Assembly (NCBI RefSeq): GCF_946481715.1
Contig: NZ_CAMLOV010000018.1
Coordinates: 1 to 52,700 of the forward strand
DNA from: an uncultured Mucilaginibacter sp.
GTDB lineage: Bacteria; Bacteroidota; Bacteroidia; Sphingobacteriales; Sphingobacteriaceae
Direction: 5' to 3'
Length of the DNA stretch: 52,700 bases
Of the stretch, positions 25,949-34,119 are shown piece by piece. The notes below the pieces were generated by a model. That model was not told the origin of the DNA and ran no database searches. It saw only the letters and a list, made by a program, of their open reading frames with translations. Positions within the stretch are counted from its first letter, which is position 1, and each line of letters opens with the position of its first letter. The position numbers were made by a program, and so were the translations under genes.

Positions 25949-27454
25949 TCAAGCAAAAAAACCGTGTATAAACCATTGCCCCGTTTCATTATCCGAATAA
26001 TGCCCCGAACGGAACACCCAGTAACGCCGACCCTGCTGATCTTCCACATAATAATAATCGCGGTGTTCGCCGCTCTCCAGCCACCATTCGCGGTCTATCC
26101 GTTCGGGCCCGTCAGCTTTTCTTATATGGTGTACCTTGCCTTTATAAATGAACACAATAGGCGGGTAATCGGGTATCATCGAGGTTACCTCGATACGCTC
26201 GGGACGGGGTAGCAATAGTGATGGGCGCGGCCTATCGTTACGCCAGGCGGTTATGCGTTTTTCCCGAAGGGCAAGGGCCGGTTTTATCGAGCGTTCGGGC
26301 CAGTGGCGCTCTTGCGGGAGGTAGCGGCGTATATTGCCTGCGCCTACTTTGTTGGCCAGCCTATCGAGTAATTCGGTTAAGCCTTTATCCTCCAGCCCGC
26401 AACCTTCAGATTGCCAAAGTATCTCCTGCCCGGGCGATACATCTTCTACTTTTGGTGCATCAAGGGTAAACAGTTCTATCCCTAAAGCAGGCTCAATCGA
26501 AGCTATCTTCAATTCAAACAGCTTAAATAAATGCCCTGTATGGTGCGAGGCGGTATTGGTACCGATACTGGCTTCCACCATCTGCCCATCTATCCGGTAG
26601 CATTTTAAAACAGCGGTACGCAGCCCTTTCCCTTCGCCCTGCAGGCGGCGGCAAATGTTTTCTAACAGGGTTTTTATAGCTATTTCTATCCCCGTTGCCG
26701 TGCGGATAGGCTCCAGAGAAGGCAGGCGCTCCTGATAGGGTTCTACCGGGTGCAAAAGCTGCAAGGGTTCGTCCTCGGTACCCAAAGCATGGCTCATCCG
26801 CCGTAATAAATCTTTTCCGAAACGCCGGCGTAATACCGAGCCCTCCATCCCCATAAAATGCCTGATTGTACAAAAGCCAAGTTTTTGTAAACGCTCTAAA
26901 ATAAGCGGCTCTAAGCGTAATGCGGCGGGGTGAAGGGGTAGCAGTGCATCTGCTTGCCCACCGTGCTCAATTATCGGTTTTGCCTTTGCAAAACGAGCAA
27001 CCGCCCAGGCTGTGCCAATGGTATCTGCCATTGCACCGCGGGCATCGTAACCTTTGCTTCTTAATACTTTAATTAGAGTACCCAGGTAGGCACGTTCGCC
27101 ACCCCAAAGGTGCGTACAGCCCGATACATCAAGCAGTAGGCCATCCGGTAAATCGATGGCGATAAACGGCGTATAGCGGATACACCATTCGCCAAGGCCC
27201 TTTAATAGTTTTGCTGCCTGCCCCGGGATATCATCTACCACCTCTAATGAGGGTACAATTGCTTTGGCATCGGCAGCTGCCATTCCTGTTGTTATGCCAT
27301 GTTTTTCGGCTAATGCATTAGCAGCGCTTATGGTATTGCGCCCGCGTACCGGTGCCGCAAAAACAAAAGGCAGCTCTTTCAGTTCGGGCCGGCGAAGGGT
27401 TAGCCAGTCCGTAAGCAAATGCCTAAACCATATCGAAACAAAACGTTTTTGCAT
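25949..27454 (-). CDS. imuB: ImuB-like Y-family polymerase homologue
   Basis: A 501-residue Y-family relative. The N-terminus reads KRFVSIWFRHLLTDW where active Y-polymerases have the catalytic IDMDAF-type motif, so the first metal-binding aspartate is missing, as in other ImuB proteins. LLLDVSGCTHLWGGE replaces the usual SIDEAF block. It is therefore expected to be a non-catalytic adaptor that links DnaE2 to the sliding clamp. A C-terminal basic domain (about 400-501) carries YYYVEDQQGRRYWVFRSG, seen in this family. It is 2 nt from imuA and 12 nt from dnaE2. Confidence 0.9.
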   Translation of the reverse strand: MQKRFVSIWFRHLLTDWLTLRRPELKELPFVFAAPVRGRNTISAANALAEKHGITTGMAAADAKAIVPSLEVVDDIPGQAAKLLKGLGEWCIRYTPFIAIDLPDGLLLDVSGCTHLWGGERAYLGTLIKVLRSKGYDARGAMADTIGTAWAVARFAKAKPIIEHGGQADALLPLHPAALRLEPLILERLQKLGFCTIRHFMGMEGSVLRRRFGKDLLRRMSHALGTEDEPLQLLHPVEPYQERLPSLEPIRTATGIEIAIKTLLENICRRLQGEGKGLRTAVLKCYRIDGQMVEASIGTNTASHHTGHLFKLFELKIASIEPALGIELFTLDAPKVEDVSPGQEILWQSEGCGLEDKGLTELLDRLANKVGAGNIRRYLPQERHWPERSIKPALALREKRITAWRNDRPRPSLLLPRPERIEVTSMIPDYPPIVFIYKGKVHHIRKADGPERIDREWWLESGEHRDYYYVEDQQGRRYWVFRSGHYSDNETGQWFIHGFFA

Positions 27455-27456
27455 TA

Positions 27457-28242
27457 TTAACCTGCCTTTCGCTGCAATAAGCCGTGCTCTATTAATTTGT
27501 GTATCTCCTGCGTTATCATTTCATCATCAATTAATCCCGGCTTCATAGCTTTTTCTTCTATCGGAATAAAGCGCCCGTCTATCCATTCCAGTTGCCAGCT
27601 GCCGGGGTTGCCGTTGCGTACCTTAAGGAGGTCTACCTGCCAGCGCGGAAAGCCTACGCCGGGCAATTCATCCTCTAACTGGCTTGGCAGGTGCGTTATT
27701 TGCCAGCGGGCAGCACAGGTGGTTGCGCCCGGTTTGGTGTGGCTGCTACGTAATATAAAGCCGGTTACCTTGCTGTTTTCTACAGCCAATTGCAAACGAC
27801 GCGACTGGGCGAAGTTCAGATCCTTCAACTCGCCTATTACCGCTGCCAGCCCCTCGCATTTTAGTGCTTCCTCTATTGCCCACAGCGCATCTTTTTCGCT
27901 GTTCAAGTCTACAAATATTACCCGGTCTGCTTCTACATTAAAGGCCGTTAAAGATGGCGGGAATAGTTTCCTGGTGGTACCTATCCATAAGCAAGCACCG
28001 CCCTGCTGCATTAGCGTACTCAGCAATCCCCCTAAAAAACCACCTGTTGCGGCTGTATGTTCTGGTGTAGGGCAAAGCAGTTCATGTATAGCCGCTGTAG
28101 GGAATATCCCGTTAGGAAAAGCAGCCTCTGCAGGCCCCAGGCCCATTATGCCACCATTACCTACCCCGGGCGGTTTAAAACCTTCCCAATGCAGAATATC
28201 CTTGCGGAGCTTATTGATGATATCTTTTTTGGTAGGGGACAT
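27457..28242 (-). CDS. imuA: ImuA-like RecA-fold protein
   Basis: A 261-residue protein with weak RecA/SulA-like features: FPTAAIHELLCPTPEHTAATGGFLGGLLSTL near the N-terminus and ACLWIGTTRKLFPPSL in the core, a pattern shared by Bacteroidota ImuA proteins. It begins the imuA-imuB-dnaE2 operon, whose spacing (2 and 12 nt) implies cotranscription. ImuA is needed for damage-induced mutagenesis with ImuB and DnaE2; its biochemical role is less clear. No LexA-like operator was recognised in the 86-nt gap to the divergent 28329 gene, so induction may use another route. Confidence 0.85.
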   Translation of the reverse strand: MSPTKKDIINKLRKDILHWEGFKPPGVGNGGIMGLGPAEAAFPNGIFPTAAIHELLCPTPEHTAATGGFLGGLLSTLMQQGGACLWIGTTRKLFPPSLTAFNVEADRVIFVDLNSEKDALWAIEEALKCEGLAAVIGELKDLNFAQSRRLQLAVENSKVTGFILRSSHTKPGATTCAARWQITHLPSQLEDELPGVGFPRWQVDLLKVRNGNPGSWQLEWIDGRFIPIEEKAMKPGLIDDEMITQEIHKLIEHGLLQRKAG

Positions 28243-28328
28243 TGCTTTGATATAGGGGGTAAATTTATGCTAATTTTTTTAGTATTTTATATAAATAATT
28301 ACAAAATAATTTCCACATTTGTTTTATC

Positions 28329-28601
28329 ATGATGAAGAATATGGAGTTTACCAGGGAGGTGAAGGCTTGGGTAAAGCGTAAAACCGGTCCGGATGAGATT
28401 GTGCGCATAGTACCCGATATGGAGCGTAAGGGCGCCGTGCAGAGTTATGAACTATATACCGCTTTTGACGAACGGCCCGATTACCTGGGCCGCATATTGT
28501 TTGATGCCCAGGGCTATTGGATATATGATGGTGAGATACTTGCCATACCCGAGCAAGAGCAGGTGGCCAGGTTTATTGTTAATTATGTAGAAACGCTATA
28601 A
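28329..28601 (+). CDS. Small hypothetical protein (90 aa), divergent from imuA
   Basis: A 90-residue soluble protein (MEFTREVKAWVKRKTGPDEI...) with no signal peptide, cysteines or recognised domain. It looks like a compact alpha/beta protein: YELYTAFDERPDYLGRILFD and a later YWIYDGEILAIPEQEQVARF segment read as strands and a final helix. Either of two adjacent ATG codons (28329, 28332) could start it. Codon usage agrees with neighbours, which supports a real gene. CACATTTG at 28314-28321 resembles a -7 box and would leave almost no leader. The function is unknown. Confidence 0.65.
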   Translation: MMKNMEFTREVKAWVKRKTGPDEIVRIVPDMERKGAVQSYELYTAFDERPDYLGRILFDAQGYWIYDGEILAIPEQEQVARFIVNYVETL

Positions 28602-28703
28602 CACAACTACATATGAAATTTATTGTTTAAATAACACGTATAAACAGCATAATTTTATTTTTGTAGGTTGATTTTTAGCGCCGATTTTTAAGCAGGCTAA
28701 AGC

Positions 28704-29411
28704 CTAATTCTGGAGGGAATCAGGGTTGGGGATGATGTTGATAAATGCCTGGAAATTAGCGTAGTACTTTTGCATATTGAGCTGGTAATAATAAGCCCCG
28801 CGTTTAGATCCTAATTTATCTTTATCGTTTAGTTTGATGAGCAAGCCGGTAGCTAATACGCGTTTGCTGAAGTTCCGTTTATCAATACTGGTGTTAAAAA
28901 CGCTTTCGTAAAGGTTTTGCAGCTGGGGTAAAGTAAATCGGGAGGGCAGTAATTCAAACAATATAGGGTGCAGCGCAGCCTTGTAACGGATGCTTTTTTT
29001 AGCCATTTCTACCATGTCCTGGTGATCGAAAATGAGCTTGGGGATGCGTTTTAGGGGCACCCATTCGGCATGAAAATCGGTACTTATTTGCTTCTCGTAC
29101 TTGTGTATGTCTATCAGCGCGAAGTAGCTTACCGATATGGTACGTTCTATTGGGTCGCGGTTTGTTTCTCCGAATGAGTACATTTGCTCGAGGTAAACAC
29201 CCTCTAAACCAGTTAGTTGCTTTAAAATCCGGTTAGCTGCCTGGTCAAGGCTTTCACTGGCCTGTGCAAAGCCACCCATCAGGCTCCACTTGTCTTTTTC
29301 TGGGTTAAAGCTCCTTTTAATGAGGAGCAGCTTCAGTGTTTCGCCATCGAAACCAAAAACAATACAATCTACCGCTACTAAAAACCTGGTCTGCTTAGAA
29401 TATTTGGTCAT
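28704..29411 (-). CDS. Nudix-related transcriptional regulator (NrtR/AraR-like)
   Basis: A 235-residue protein started at ATG 29409-29411 (MTKYSKQTRFLVAVDCIVFG); a longer frame adds an unrelated tail overlapping its promoter. Residues 1-140 have a Nudix fold, but the Nudix box is broken: GGFAQASESLDQAANRILKQ lacks the REXXEE glutamates needed for hydrolysis. Residues ~150-235 form a winged-helix domain (FTLPQLQNLYESVFNTSIDK; NFSKRVLATGLL). This is the layout of NrtR-type regulators, including Bacteroides AraR, which controls arabinose genes. It is divergent from a GH51 arabinofuranosidase, so AraR function is a fair inference; effector and operator are not shown. Confidence 0.8.
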   Translation of the reverse strand: MTKYSKQTRFLVAVDCIVFGFDGETLKLLLIKRSFNPEKDKWSLMGGFAQASESLDQAANRILKQLTGLEGVYLEQMYSFGETNRDPIERTISVSYFALIDIHKYEKQISTDFHAEWVPLKRIPKLIFDHQDMVEMAKKSIRYKAALHPILFELLPSRFTLPQLQNLYESVFNTSIDKRNFSKRVLATGLLIKLNDKDKLGSKRGAYYYQLNMQKYYANFQAFINIIPNPDSLQN

Positions 29412-29441
29412 TGAATGAGGTAAATTATCGTTGTTTTTGGG

Positions 29442-29449
29442 CAAATATA
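29442..29449 (-). promoter_or_regulatory. -7 box (TATATTTG) of the Nudix-type regulator
   Basis: On the minus strand TATATTTG matches TAnnTTTG exactly and lies about 30 nt before the chosen start codon. This placement supports ATG 29411 over the upstream alternative at 29483, which would lie before the promoter. Confidence 0.5.
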
Positions 29450-29577
29450 GTTTATGCCGTTTGATAAAAAACACTGTATACAAAAAAATGATGTTTTAAC
29501 CTTTAAAACCGTTTATAAGGGTTAACAATAGGGCGTAATAATTTACAATATTTTAAGTGTTTATTTCACAATTAATT

Positions 29578-29585
29578 TATCTTTG
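29578..29585 (+). promoter_or_regulatory. -7 box (TATCTTTG) upstream of GH51
   Basis: Exact TAnnTTTG match, identical to the one before rtcB. Transcription would begin near 29592, about 210 nt before the GH51 start. The hairpin at 29662-29685 would lie inside the leader. Confidence 0.5.
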
Positions 29586-29800
29586 GTTCTGAAAAATTAC
29601 AAAAAACCAAGATAAACGCCCGAAAAAACCTTTAAAAATCTTCAAAAATCTGTGTTTTTCCGGCCTAAATATTTGTTATTAGGCCAAAAAAAAGCCGGTG
29701 TTTTTAGTTAGGTTTTTTGAGGTACTAATAATGGGCAAAACCTCTTTTTTCAAAGGGGCAAAAAATGGGTTGAGTAATGGCCCGGCAAAAATAAACCAAA

Positions 29801-31774
29801 ATGATAAAACAAGTATTTTTTACAATGTGTGCTGTTGCCGGCTTAGCAACGGTCCGGGCGCAAACGCCAACAGTTTTTACCATAGAGGCTGATAAGGTGA
29901 AGGCGCATATCGAGTCAACAATGTATGGTATCTTCTTTGAGGATATTAACCTGGCAGCAGATGGGGGTGTATATGCCGAACTGGTGAAGAACCGCTCTTT
30001 TGAGTTTAACAGCCACTTGGCCGGCTGGGCAGAGCAGCATAAAGGAGGCGGCAAAGGCAGCATAGAAGTTATAGACCGTACAGCCCAGCGGCCCGATAAC
30101 GCCCATACTATTAAAGTAAACTTAGAAAGCAACACGGGCTCTTTCGGTTTGGCCAACGAAGGGTTCCGTGGCATGGGTATCAAAAAAGGGGAGGTGTACA
30201 GTTTTACTGTTACCGCCCGCAAACCCGCCGGCAGCCTTGTTAAATTATTGGTGGAACTGCATAACGCCAAAGGCGCGGTTATAGGCACAGGCACGCTAAG
30301 CCCAACATCAACCGGCTGGAAAAAATACAGTGTGAAATTTACCGCCACCGCTACCGAAAATAAAGCCTCGCTATATGTTTGGCTGAAGGGTAGAGGCACA
30401 ATAGAAATGGACATGGTTTCCCTGTTTCCGCAGCATACCTGGAAAAACCGCCCCGCCGGCCTACGTGCCGACCTGGTGCAGAAACTGGCAGATATGAAAC
30501 CTGGTTTCCTGCGGTTCCCCGGCGGCTGTATTGTTGAGGGGCGCGATCTGGTTAACCGTTACCAATGGAAAAAGAGCATAGGCGATATTGATAAACGCGA
30601 AAATATCATTAACCGCTGGAACACCGAGTTTGCGCACCGCCTTACGCCCGATTATTACCAAACCTTCGGGTTAGGTTTTATGGAATATTTTATGACGGCC
30701 GAAGACATAGGCGCATCGCCGCTGCCTATCCTCAACTGCGGCATGGCATGCCAGTTTAATACCGGGCAACTGGTGCCGATGGATCAGCTTGACCCCTATG
30801 TGCAAGATGCTTTGGATCTTATTGAGTTTGCCAACGGCGGCCCCAATACCAAGTGGGGTAAGTTGCGTGCCAGCCTTGGCCACCCCAAACCTTTTAACCT
30901 GAAAATGCTGGGTGTAGGCAACGAGCAATGGGGCGAACAATACATCGAACGCTGGAAGATATTTACCAAAGCAATAAAAGATAAATACCCGTCCATCAAA
31001 ATTATATCCAGCGTTGGGCCTTTTGCCGAGGGCAAAGAATTTGAATTGCTTGATAAAACCTTCAGGGGTTTAGGCGCTGATATTTTGGATGAGCATTATT
31101 ACAAGGCCCCTAAATGGTTTTTAGAGAATGCCAAACGGTATGATAATTACGACCGTAAAGGCCCCAAAATATTTGCCGGCGAGTATGCCGCACAAAGCGT
31201 AGCCACAGGTAGCCCCGATAATAAGAACAACTGGGAGTGCGCCCTTGCGGAAGCGGCTTTTATAACAGGTTTAGAGCGGAACGCCGATGTAGTGAACATG
31301 GCATCGTACGCGCCGTTATTTGCCCACGTAGATGGCTGGCAATGGACCCCCGACCTGATCTGGTTTGATAACCTGCGATCGTATGGTACGCCAAACTATT
31401 ATGTGCAGCAGTTATTCTCGCTTAATAAAGGTACCGATGTAGTGCCATTATTAAACAATGGCGCGGCCGTGAGCGGGGACGACGGCGCTTACGCCACCGC
31501 CAGTATAGATAAAAACACCAAAGAACTCATCATCAAATTTGTGAACGTTACGGATAAGGCTAAGCCTGTCACTTTTAATATCAGCAGTATATCGGCTTAC
31601 CAAAAAACAGCAGTAGTAACCACCCTCGGTAATTACAAAAAGGATGCGGAGAATTCATTGGATGCACCAAAAGCGTTATCACCGGTAAAGAGTACTGTGT
31701 TGGTAAGCGGCAAATCTGTTAAGGTAATTATTGAGCCTGCTACGTTTAAAGTTATCAGGCTAAAAATGATTTAA
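29801..31774 (+). CDS. GH51 alpha-L-arabinofuranosidase (secreted)
   Basis: A 657-residue exo-enzyme that removes terminal alpha-L-arabinofuranose from arabinan, arabinoxylan or oligosaccharides. A signal peptide ends near VRAQT (residue ~21). A carbohydrate-binding beta-sandwich (about 80-210) precedes the TIM barrel, with FLRFPGGCIVEGRDL at its start. The acid/base is E375 in GVGNEQWGEQ and the nucleophile is E461 in FAGEYAAQ. A C-terminal beta domain closes the protein. It is divergent from the AraR-like regulator and is functionally linked to the GH127 gene at 7805, although the two lie 20 kb apart. Confidence 0.93.
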   Translation: MIKQVFFTMCAVAGLATVRAQTPTVFTIEADKVKAHIESTMYGIFFEDINLAADGGVYAELVKNRSFEFNSHLAGWAEQHKGGGKGSIEVIDRTAQRPDNAHTIKVNLESNTGSFGLANEGFRGMGIKKGEVYSFTVTARKPAGSLVKLLVELHNAKGAVIGTGTLSPTSTGWKKYSVKFTATATENKASLYVWLKGRGTIEMDMVSLFPQHTWKNRPAGLRADLVQKLADMKPGFLRFPGGCIVEGRDLVNRYQWKKSIGDIDKRENIINRWNTEFAHRLTPDYYQTFGLGFMEYFMTAEDIGASPLPILNCGMACQFNTGQLVPMDQLDPYVQDALDLIEFANGGPNTKWGKLRASLGHPKPFNLKMLGVGNEQWGEQYIERWKIFTKAIKDKYPSIKIISSVGPFAEGKEFELLDKTFRGLGADILDEHYYKAPKWFLENAKRYDNYDRKGPKIFAGEYAAQSVATGSPDNKNNWECALAEAAFITGLERNADVVNMASYAPLFAHVDGWQWTPDLIWFDNLRSYGTPNYYVQQLFSLNKGTDVVPLLNNGAAVSGDDGAYATASIDKNTKELIIKFVNVTDKAKPVTFNISSISAYQKTAVVTTLGNYKKDAENSLDAPKALSPVKSTVLVSGKSVKVIIEPATFKVIRLKMI

Positions 31775-31845
31775 GCAGCCCCGTTTCTCATAAAATAACT
31801 GTCGAATGCTGCCGAAAGACGGGGTTTTGGTTTCGAGCATTTTTT

Positions 31846-31977
31846 TTAATCCGTTTCGCTGATCAACAGAGAGTAGGAAATCATTAAGCTCGTCGTTTCG
31901 GCGGCGCCTAAATGCCGTAGTAACACATATGTTTTCGATTCATTCATTACGTTAAACCCGGCTTCCATTTCCCTCAT
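31846..31977 (-). CDS. Possible small protein of 43 aa
   Basis: A minus-strand ATG frame of 43 codons (MREMEAGFNVMNESKTYVLL at the start, LLISETD at the end). Amino-acid composition is protein-like and there is no other gene on the opposite strand. No recognised family or clear promoter. It may be a genuine small gene or a remnant; conservation would decide. Confidence 0.3.
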   Translation of the reverse strand: MREMEAGFNVMNESKTYVLLRHLGAAETTSLMISYSLLISETD

Positions 31978-31999
31978 ATTATTATTTAATGATATAAAA

Positions 32000-32040
32000 C
32001 AATTTAACCCCACAAAAATAATGTGGGGTTAAATTGTTTT
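32000..32040. terminator. Strong 15-bp hairpin before the peptide cluster
   Basis: CAATTTAACCCCACA (32000-32014) and TGTGGGGTTAAATTG (32022-32036) are exact inverted copies around a 7-nt loop, followed by TTTT on plus. Probably terminates GH51 read-through and insulates the following cluster. Confidence 0.7.
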
Positions 32041-32153
32041 AGCAGGCAAATTATATAGGTACTTCTACCTGATTTTTAATTTAATTGAAAATTTATTTGG
32101 AATGTTGCGTACTATGCAATACCTTAACGCCAACTTAAACCTATCGTTAAATT

Positions 32154-33749
32154 ATGCCTCTTTTTCAAAAGCATTCAAACCCTGAAGCCGTATTACTTGG
32201 GCTTCTAAAGCAACTCGGCTTCCCGGTTAAACCTTCTGATGTAATAAACGAATTAAGCATCCACCCCGAGTACAACTCGCTGTTGGCCTTAAATGATGTG
32301 TTAAATAATTTCGGCATTGAAGCGGGTGCGTACCGCATTACCGAAGATGAGTTAGCAGACGTGCCTTGCCCGTTTATTACCCACACCCACAACAAGGGGG
32401 CGGAATTTATGCTGGTGACTGCCATGGATGATAGATCCGTAACTGTTAGCCACCAGGGCGGTAAAGCACAGCGCATTAAATTGCCCGAGTTTAAAGCCAT
32501 TTTTGCGGGAGTAGTGCTGGTACCCGATGATAAGGGCACAGTACAAAATGGGCTGGCAAATCCATTGAGTTTTATAAAAGATAATATCCCGGCTATGCTG
32601 GCGCTTACTTTACTGGCGTTGATATCGTTGGCCGCAATTAGTACATATGGTGTAGGTTTTTATGAGGGTAACTGGCAGTTACCCTTAGCGGCACTTTTTA
32701 AAACCGGTGGTTTAATAGTTGCCGTGCTTTTGCTGGTGCAAAGTATCGATAGGAACAACCCGTTGGTTCAGGCGCTTTGCGGTGGCGGCGGCAAAACAAA
32801 TTGCAATGCCATTATATCCTCTAACGCGGCAAACGTGTTTGAAGGGCTAAGTTGGAGCGAAGTAGGCTTCTTCTATTTCGCCGGCAGCTGGCTGGCGCTT
32901 TTATTCGGCGGCGGCGGTGCAGCTGTTTTGCAAACCCTCGCCATCCTGAATATCGTAAGCTTGCCCTATACTGTTTACTCTATTTATTACCAGGCGAGAG
33001 TAGCCAAACAGTGGTGCGTTTTATGCTGTGTGGTGCAGGCATTGCTTTGGCTGGAATTTATCCCGTTGGTAGCCCTGTTAAAGCAGCCTTTTGCCGTGCC
33101 GGGCATTAACAACATTATAAGCCTGTTTATATGTTTTGCATTGCCGGTTGCTGTATGGTTATTGGCCAAGCCTGTTTTATTAAAAGCACAGCAGGTAAAT
33201 CCGTTAAAGGGACAGTTACAAGCTTTTAAATACAATTCCGAATTATTTAACAGGCTATTGACAGATCAGCCAAAGTTTGCCATACCAAATGAGGACTGGA
33301 GCATCGTATTGGGGAATGTGGAAGCAGGCAACATTATTACCATGGTAACCAACCCTTTTTGCCCGCCTTGCGAGAAAACGCATAATGTGTTAAATAATTG
33401 GCTTAATAACCATTTAGATATACAAGTGAGGATTGTGTTTACGGCCGACAATGATGAAAACGACATTAAAACTACTGTAGCCCGCCACCTGATGGCTTTG
33501 AACGAATTGCCCGACAAAGGCACTGTTAAACGGGCTTTGCATGAGTGGTACGGCCAAAAACAAAAAAATTACCATGATTGGGCAAAGGGGTACCCCGTAA
33601 ACCTTGACGCCACCAAATACTATAAAATAGAAAAACAGAAGGAGTGGTGCGAGATGGCGGAAGTAAAAGCCACGCCCACCTTGTTGATAAACGGGTACCG
33701 TTTACCAAAAGAATACCAATTAAAAGATATTAAATACCTATTGGCGTAG
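32154..33749 (+). CDS. C39-like / VKOR / thioredoxin fusion (disulfide-forming membrane protein)
   Basis: A 531-residue membrane protein. Residues 1-125 resemble a C39 peptidase domain, but catalytic Cys and His are absent (SNPEAVLLGLLKQLG; KGAEFMLVTAM), so it may only bind leader peptides. Helices from about 140 to 345 form a VKOR domain with C209, C217 and the active CxxC C288-C291 (WCVLCC). A thioredoxin-like domain ends the protein with C403-P-P-C406. VKOR-thioredoxin fusions oxidise thiols and pass electrons to quinone. It is the first gene of the peptide cluster, 113 nt before an 8-Cys precursor, so it most likely makes disulfides in that peptide. The coupling of leader binding with oxidation is an inference. 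Confidence 0.88.
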   Translation: MPLFQKHSNPEAVLLGLLKQLGFPVKPSDVINELSIHPEYNSLLALNDVLNNFGIEAGAYRITEDELADVPCPFITHTHNKGAEFMLVTAMDDRSVTVSHQGGKAQRIKLPEFKAIFAGVVLVPDDKGTVQNGLANPLSFIKDNIPAMLALTLLALISLAAISTYGVGFYEGNWQLPLAALFKTGGLIVAVLLLVQSIDRNNPLVQALCGGGGKTNCNAIISSNAANVFEGLSWSEVGFFYFAGSWLALLFGGGGAAVLQTLAILNIVSLPYTVYSIYYQARVAKQWCVLCCVVQALLWLEFIPLVALLKQPFAVPGINNIISLFICFALPVAVWLLAKPVLLKAQQVNPLKGQLQAFKYNSELFNRLLTDQPKFAIPNEDWSIVLGNVEAGNIITMVTNPFCPPCEKTHNVLNNWLNNHLDIQVRIVFTADNDENDIKTTVARHLMALNELPDKGTVKRALHEWYGQKQKNYHDWAKGYPVNLDATKYYKIEKQKEWCEMAEVKATPTLLINGYRLPKEYQLKDIKYLLA

Positions 33750-33754
33750 CAATA

Positions 33755-33912
33755 AAGGAAACTTCTCGCGAAAGTAAAGGAGTATGCACTTTATATACAT
33801 ACCGCCAAAATTGCCGGGGCGTGGTTACGGCAAAGATAAAATAATTATTAAAATTTATTTTTATGTCAAAATTTACCAAACTCAGCAGGGCTGAGATGAA
33901 AAATGTTATGGG
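33755..33912 (+). repeat. Duplicated promoter-leader segment, copy 1
   Basis: About 155 bp that recur at 36633-36789: both carry a palindrome-like CTCGCGAAAG or TTCGCGAAAG, then AGTATGCACTTTATATACAT, ATTGCCGGGGCG and the precursor leader codons. The duplicated unit therefore includes upstream control sequence as well as the peptide leader. Confidence 0.8.
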
Positions 33913-34048
33913 TGGTATATTAGAAGCGCCAAAATGCTATAAATGTTGTAACTCAAAAGGGTGTAGCGCGTGCTATTCATATGATAATACTCCAACTTGT
34001 GCTTCTGGATCTGAGCGCAGCGAGTGCAACTGTAACAGACAAGATTAA
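33863..34048 (+). CDS. Double-glycine leader, 8-cysteine secreted peptide precursor
   Basis: A 61-residue bacteriocin-like precursor. The leader MSKFTKLSRAEMKNVMGG ends in GG at 17-18, the site cut by C39 peptidase exporters. The predicted mature peptide is 43 residues with eight Cys (C25, C28, C29, C34, C37, C46, C55, C57), enough for four disulfides. Neighbours include a VKOR-thioredoxin fusion, two thioredoxin-type proteins and a C39-ABC exporter with HlyD adaptor, all in line with oxidative folding and export. The mature sequence does not resemble a bacteriocin I can name; antimicrobial activity is inferred from context. A terminator follows at once. Confidence 0.85.
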   Translation: MSKFTKLSRAEMKNVMGGILEAPKCYKCCNSKGCSACYSYDNTPTCASGSERSECNCNRQD

Positions 34049-34056
34049 TTCTTAAG

Positions 34057-34084
34057 GCTGGCCAGGTAAACTGGCCAGCTTTTT
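34057..34084 (+). terminator. Terminator after the 8-Cys precursor
   Basis: GCTGGCCAG (34057-34065) pairs with CTGGCCAGC (34071-34079) around GTAAA, followed by TTTTT. It would make the precursor mRNA short and abundant relative to downstream genes. Confidence 0.88.
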
Positions 34085-34119
34085 AGGGTAGTTATATTAC
34101 ATGCCAAACATCTTAATTT

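Larger units (their letters stand above)
29412..29800. other. Divergent regulatory region between the Nudix regulator and GH51
   Basis: A 389-nt A+T-rich spacer carrying the minus-strand box at 29442, the plus-strand box at 29578, and an inverted repeat GGCCTAA (29662) / TTAGGCC (29679) followed by eight A residues. A long leader of about 210 nt would precede the GH51 gene. Any operator for the Nudix-type regulator should be here, but I could not define one. Confidence 0.45.
31775..32153. other. 379-nt spacer with hairpins and one possible small minus-strand gene
   Basis: Between GH51 and the VKOR-fusion gene. It contains a weak terminator-like pair CCCCGT (31779) / ACGGGG (31819) with TTTT, a 43-codon minus-strand frame at 31846-31977, and a perfect 15-bp hairpin at 32000-32036. 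No TAnnTTTG promoter was found for the gene at 32154. Confidence 0.45.

Noticed and set aside
27497..28255. 252-codon frame antisense to imuA
   Set aside because: It mirrors imuA codons on the opposite strand, with Ser/Pro-rich low-complexity composition and no family similarity. imuA has the operon context.
28243..28328. LexA operator before imuA
   Set aside because: A+T-rich sequence with no clear palindrome at a suitable position.
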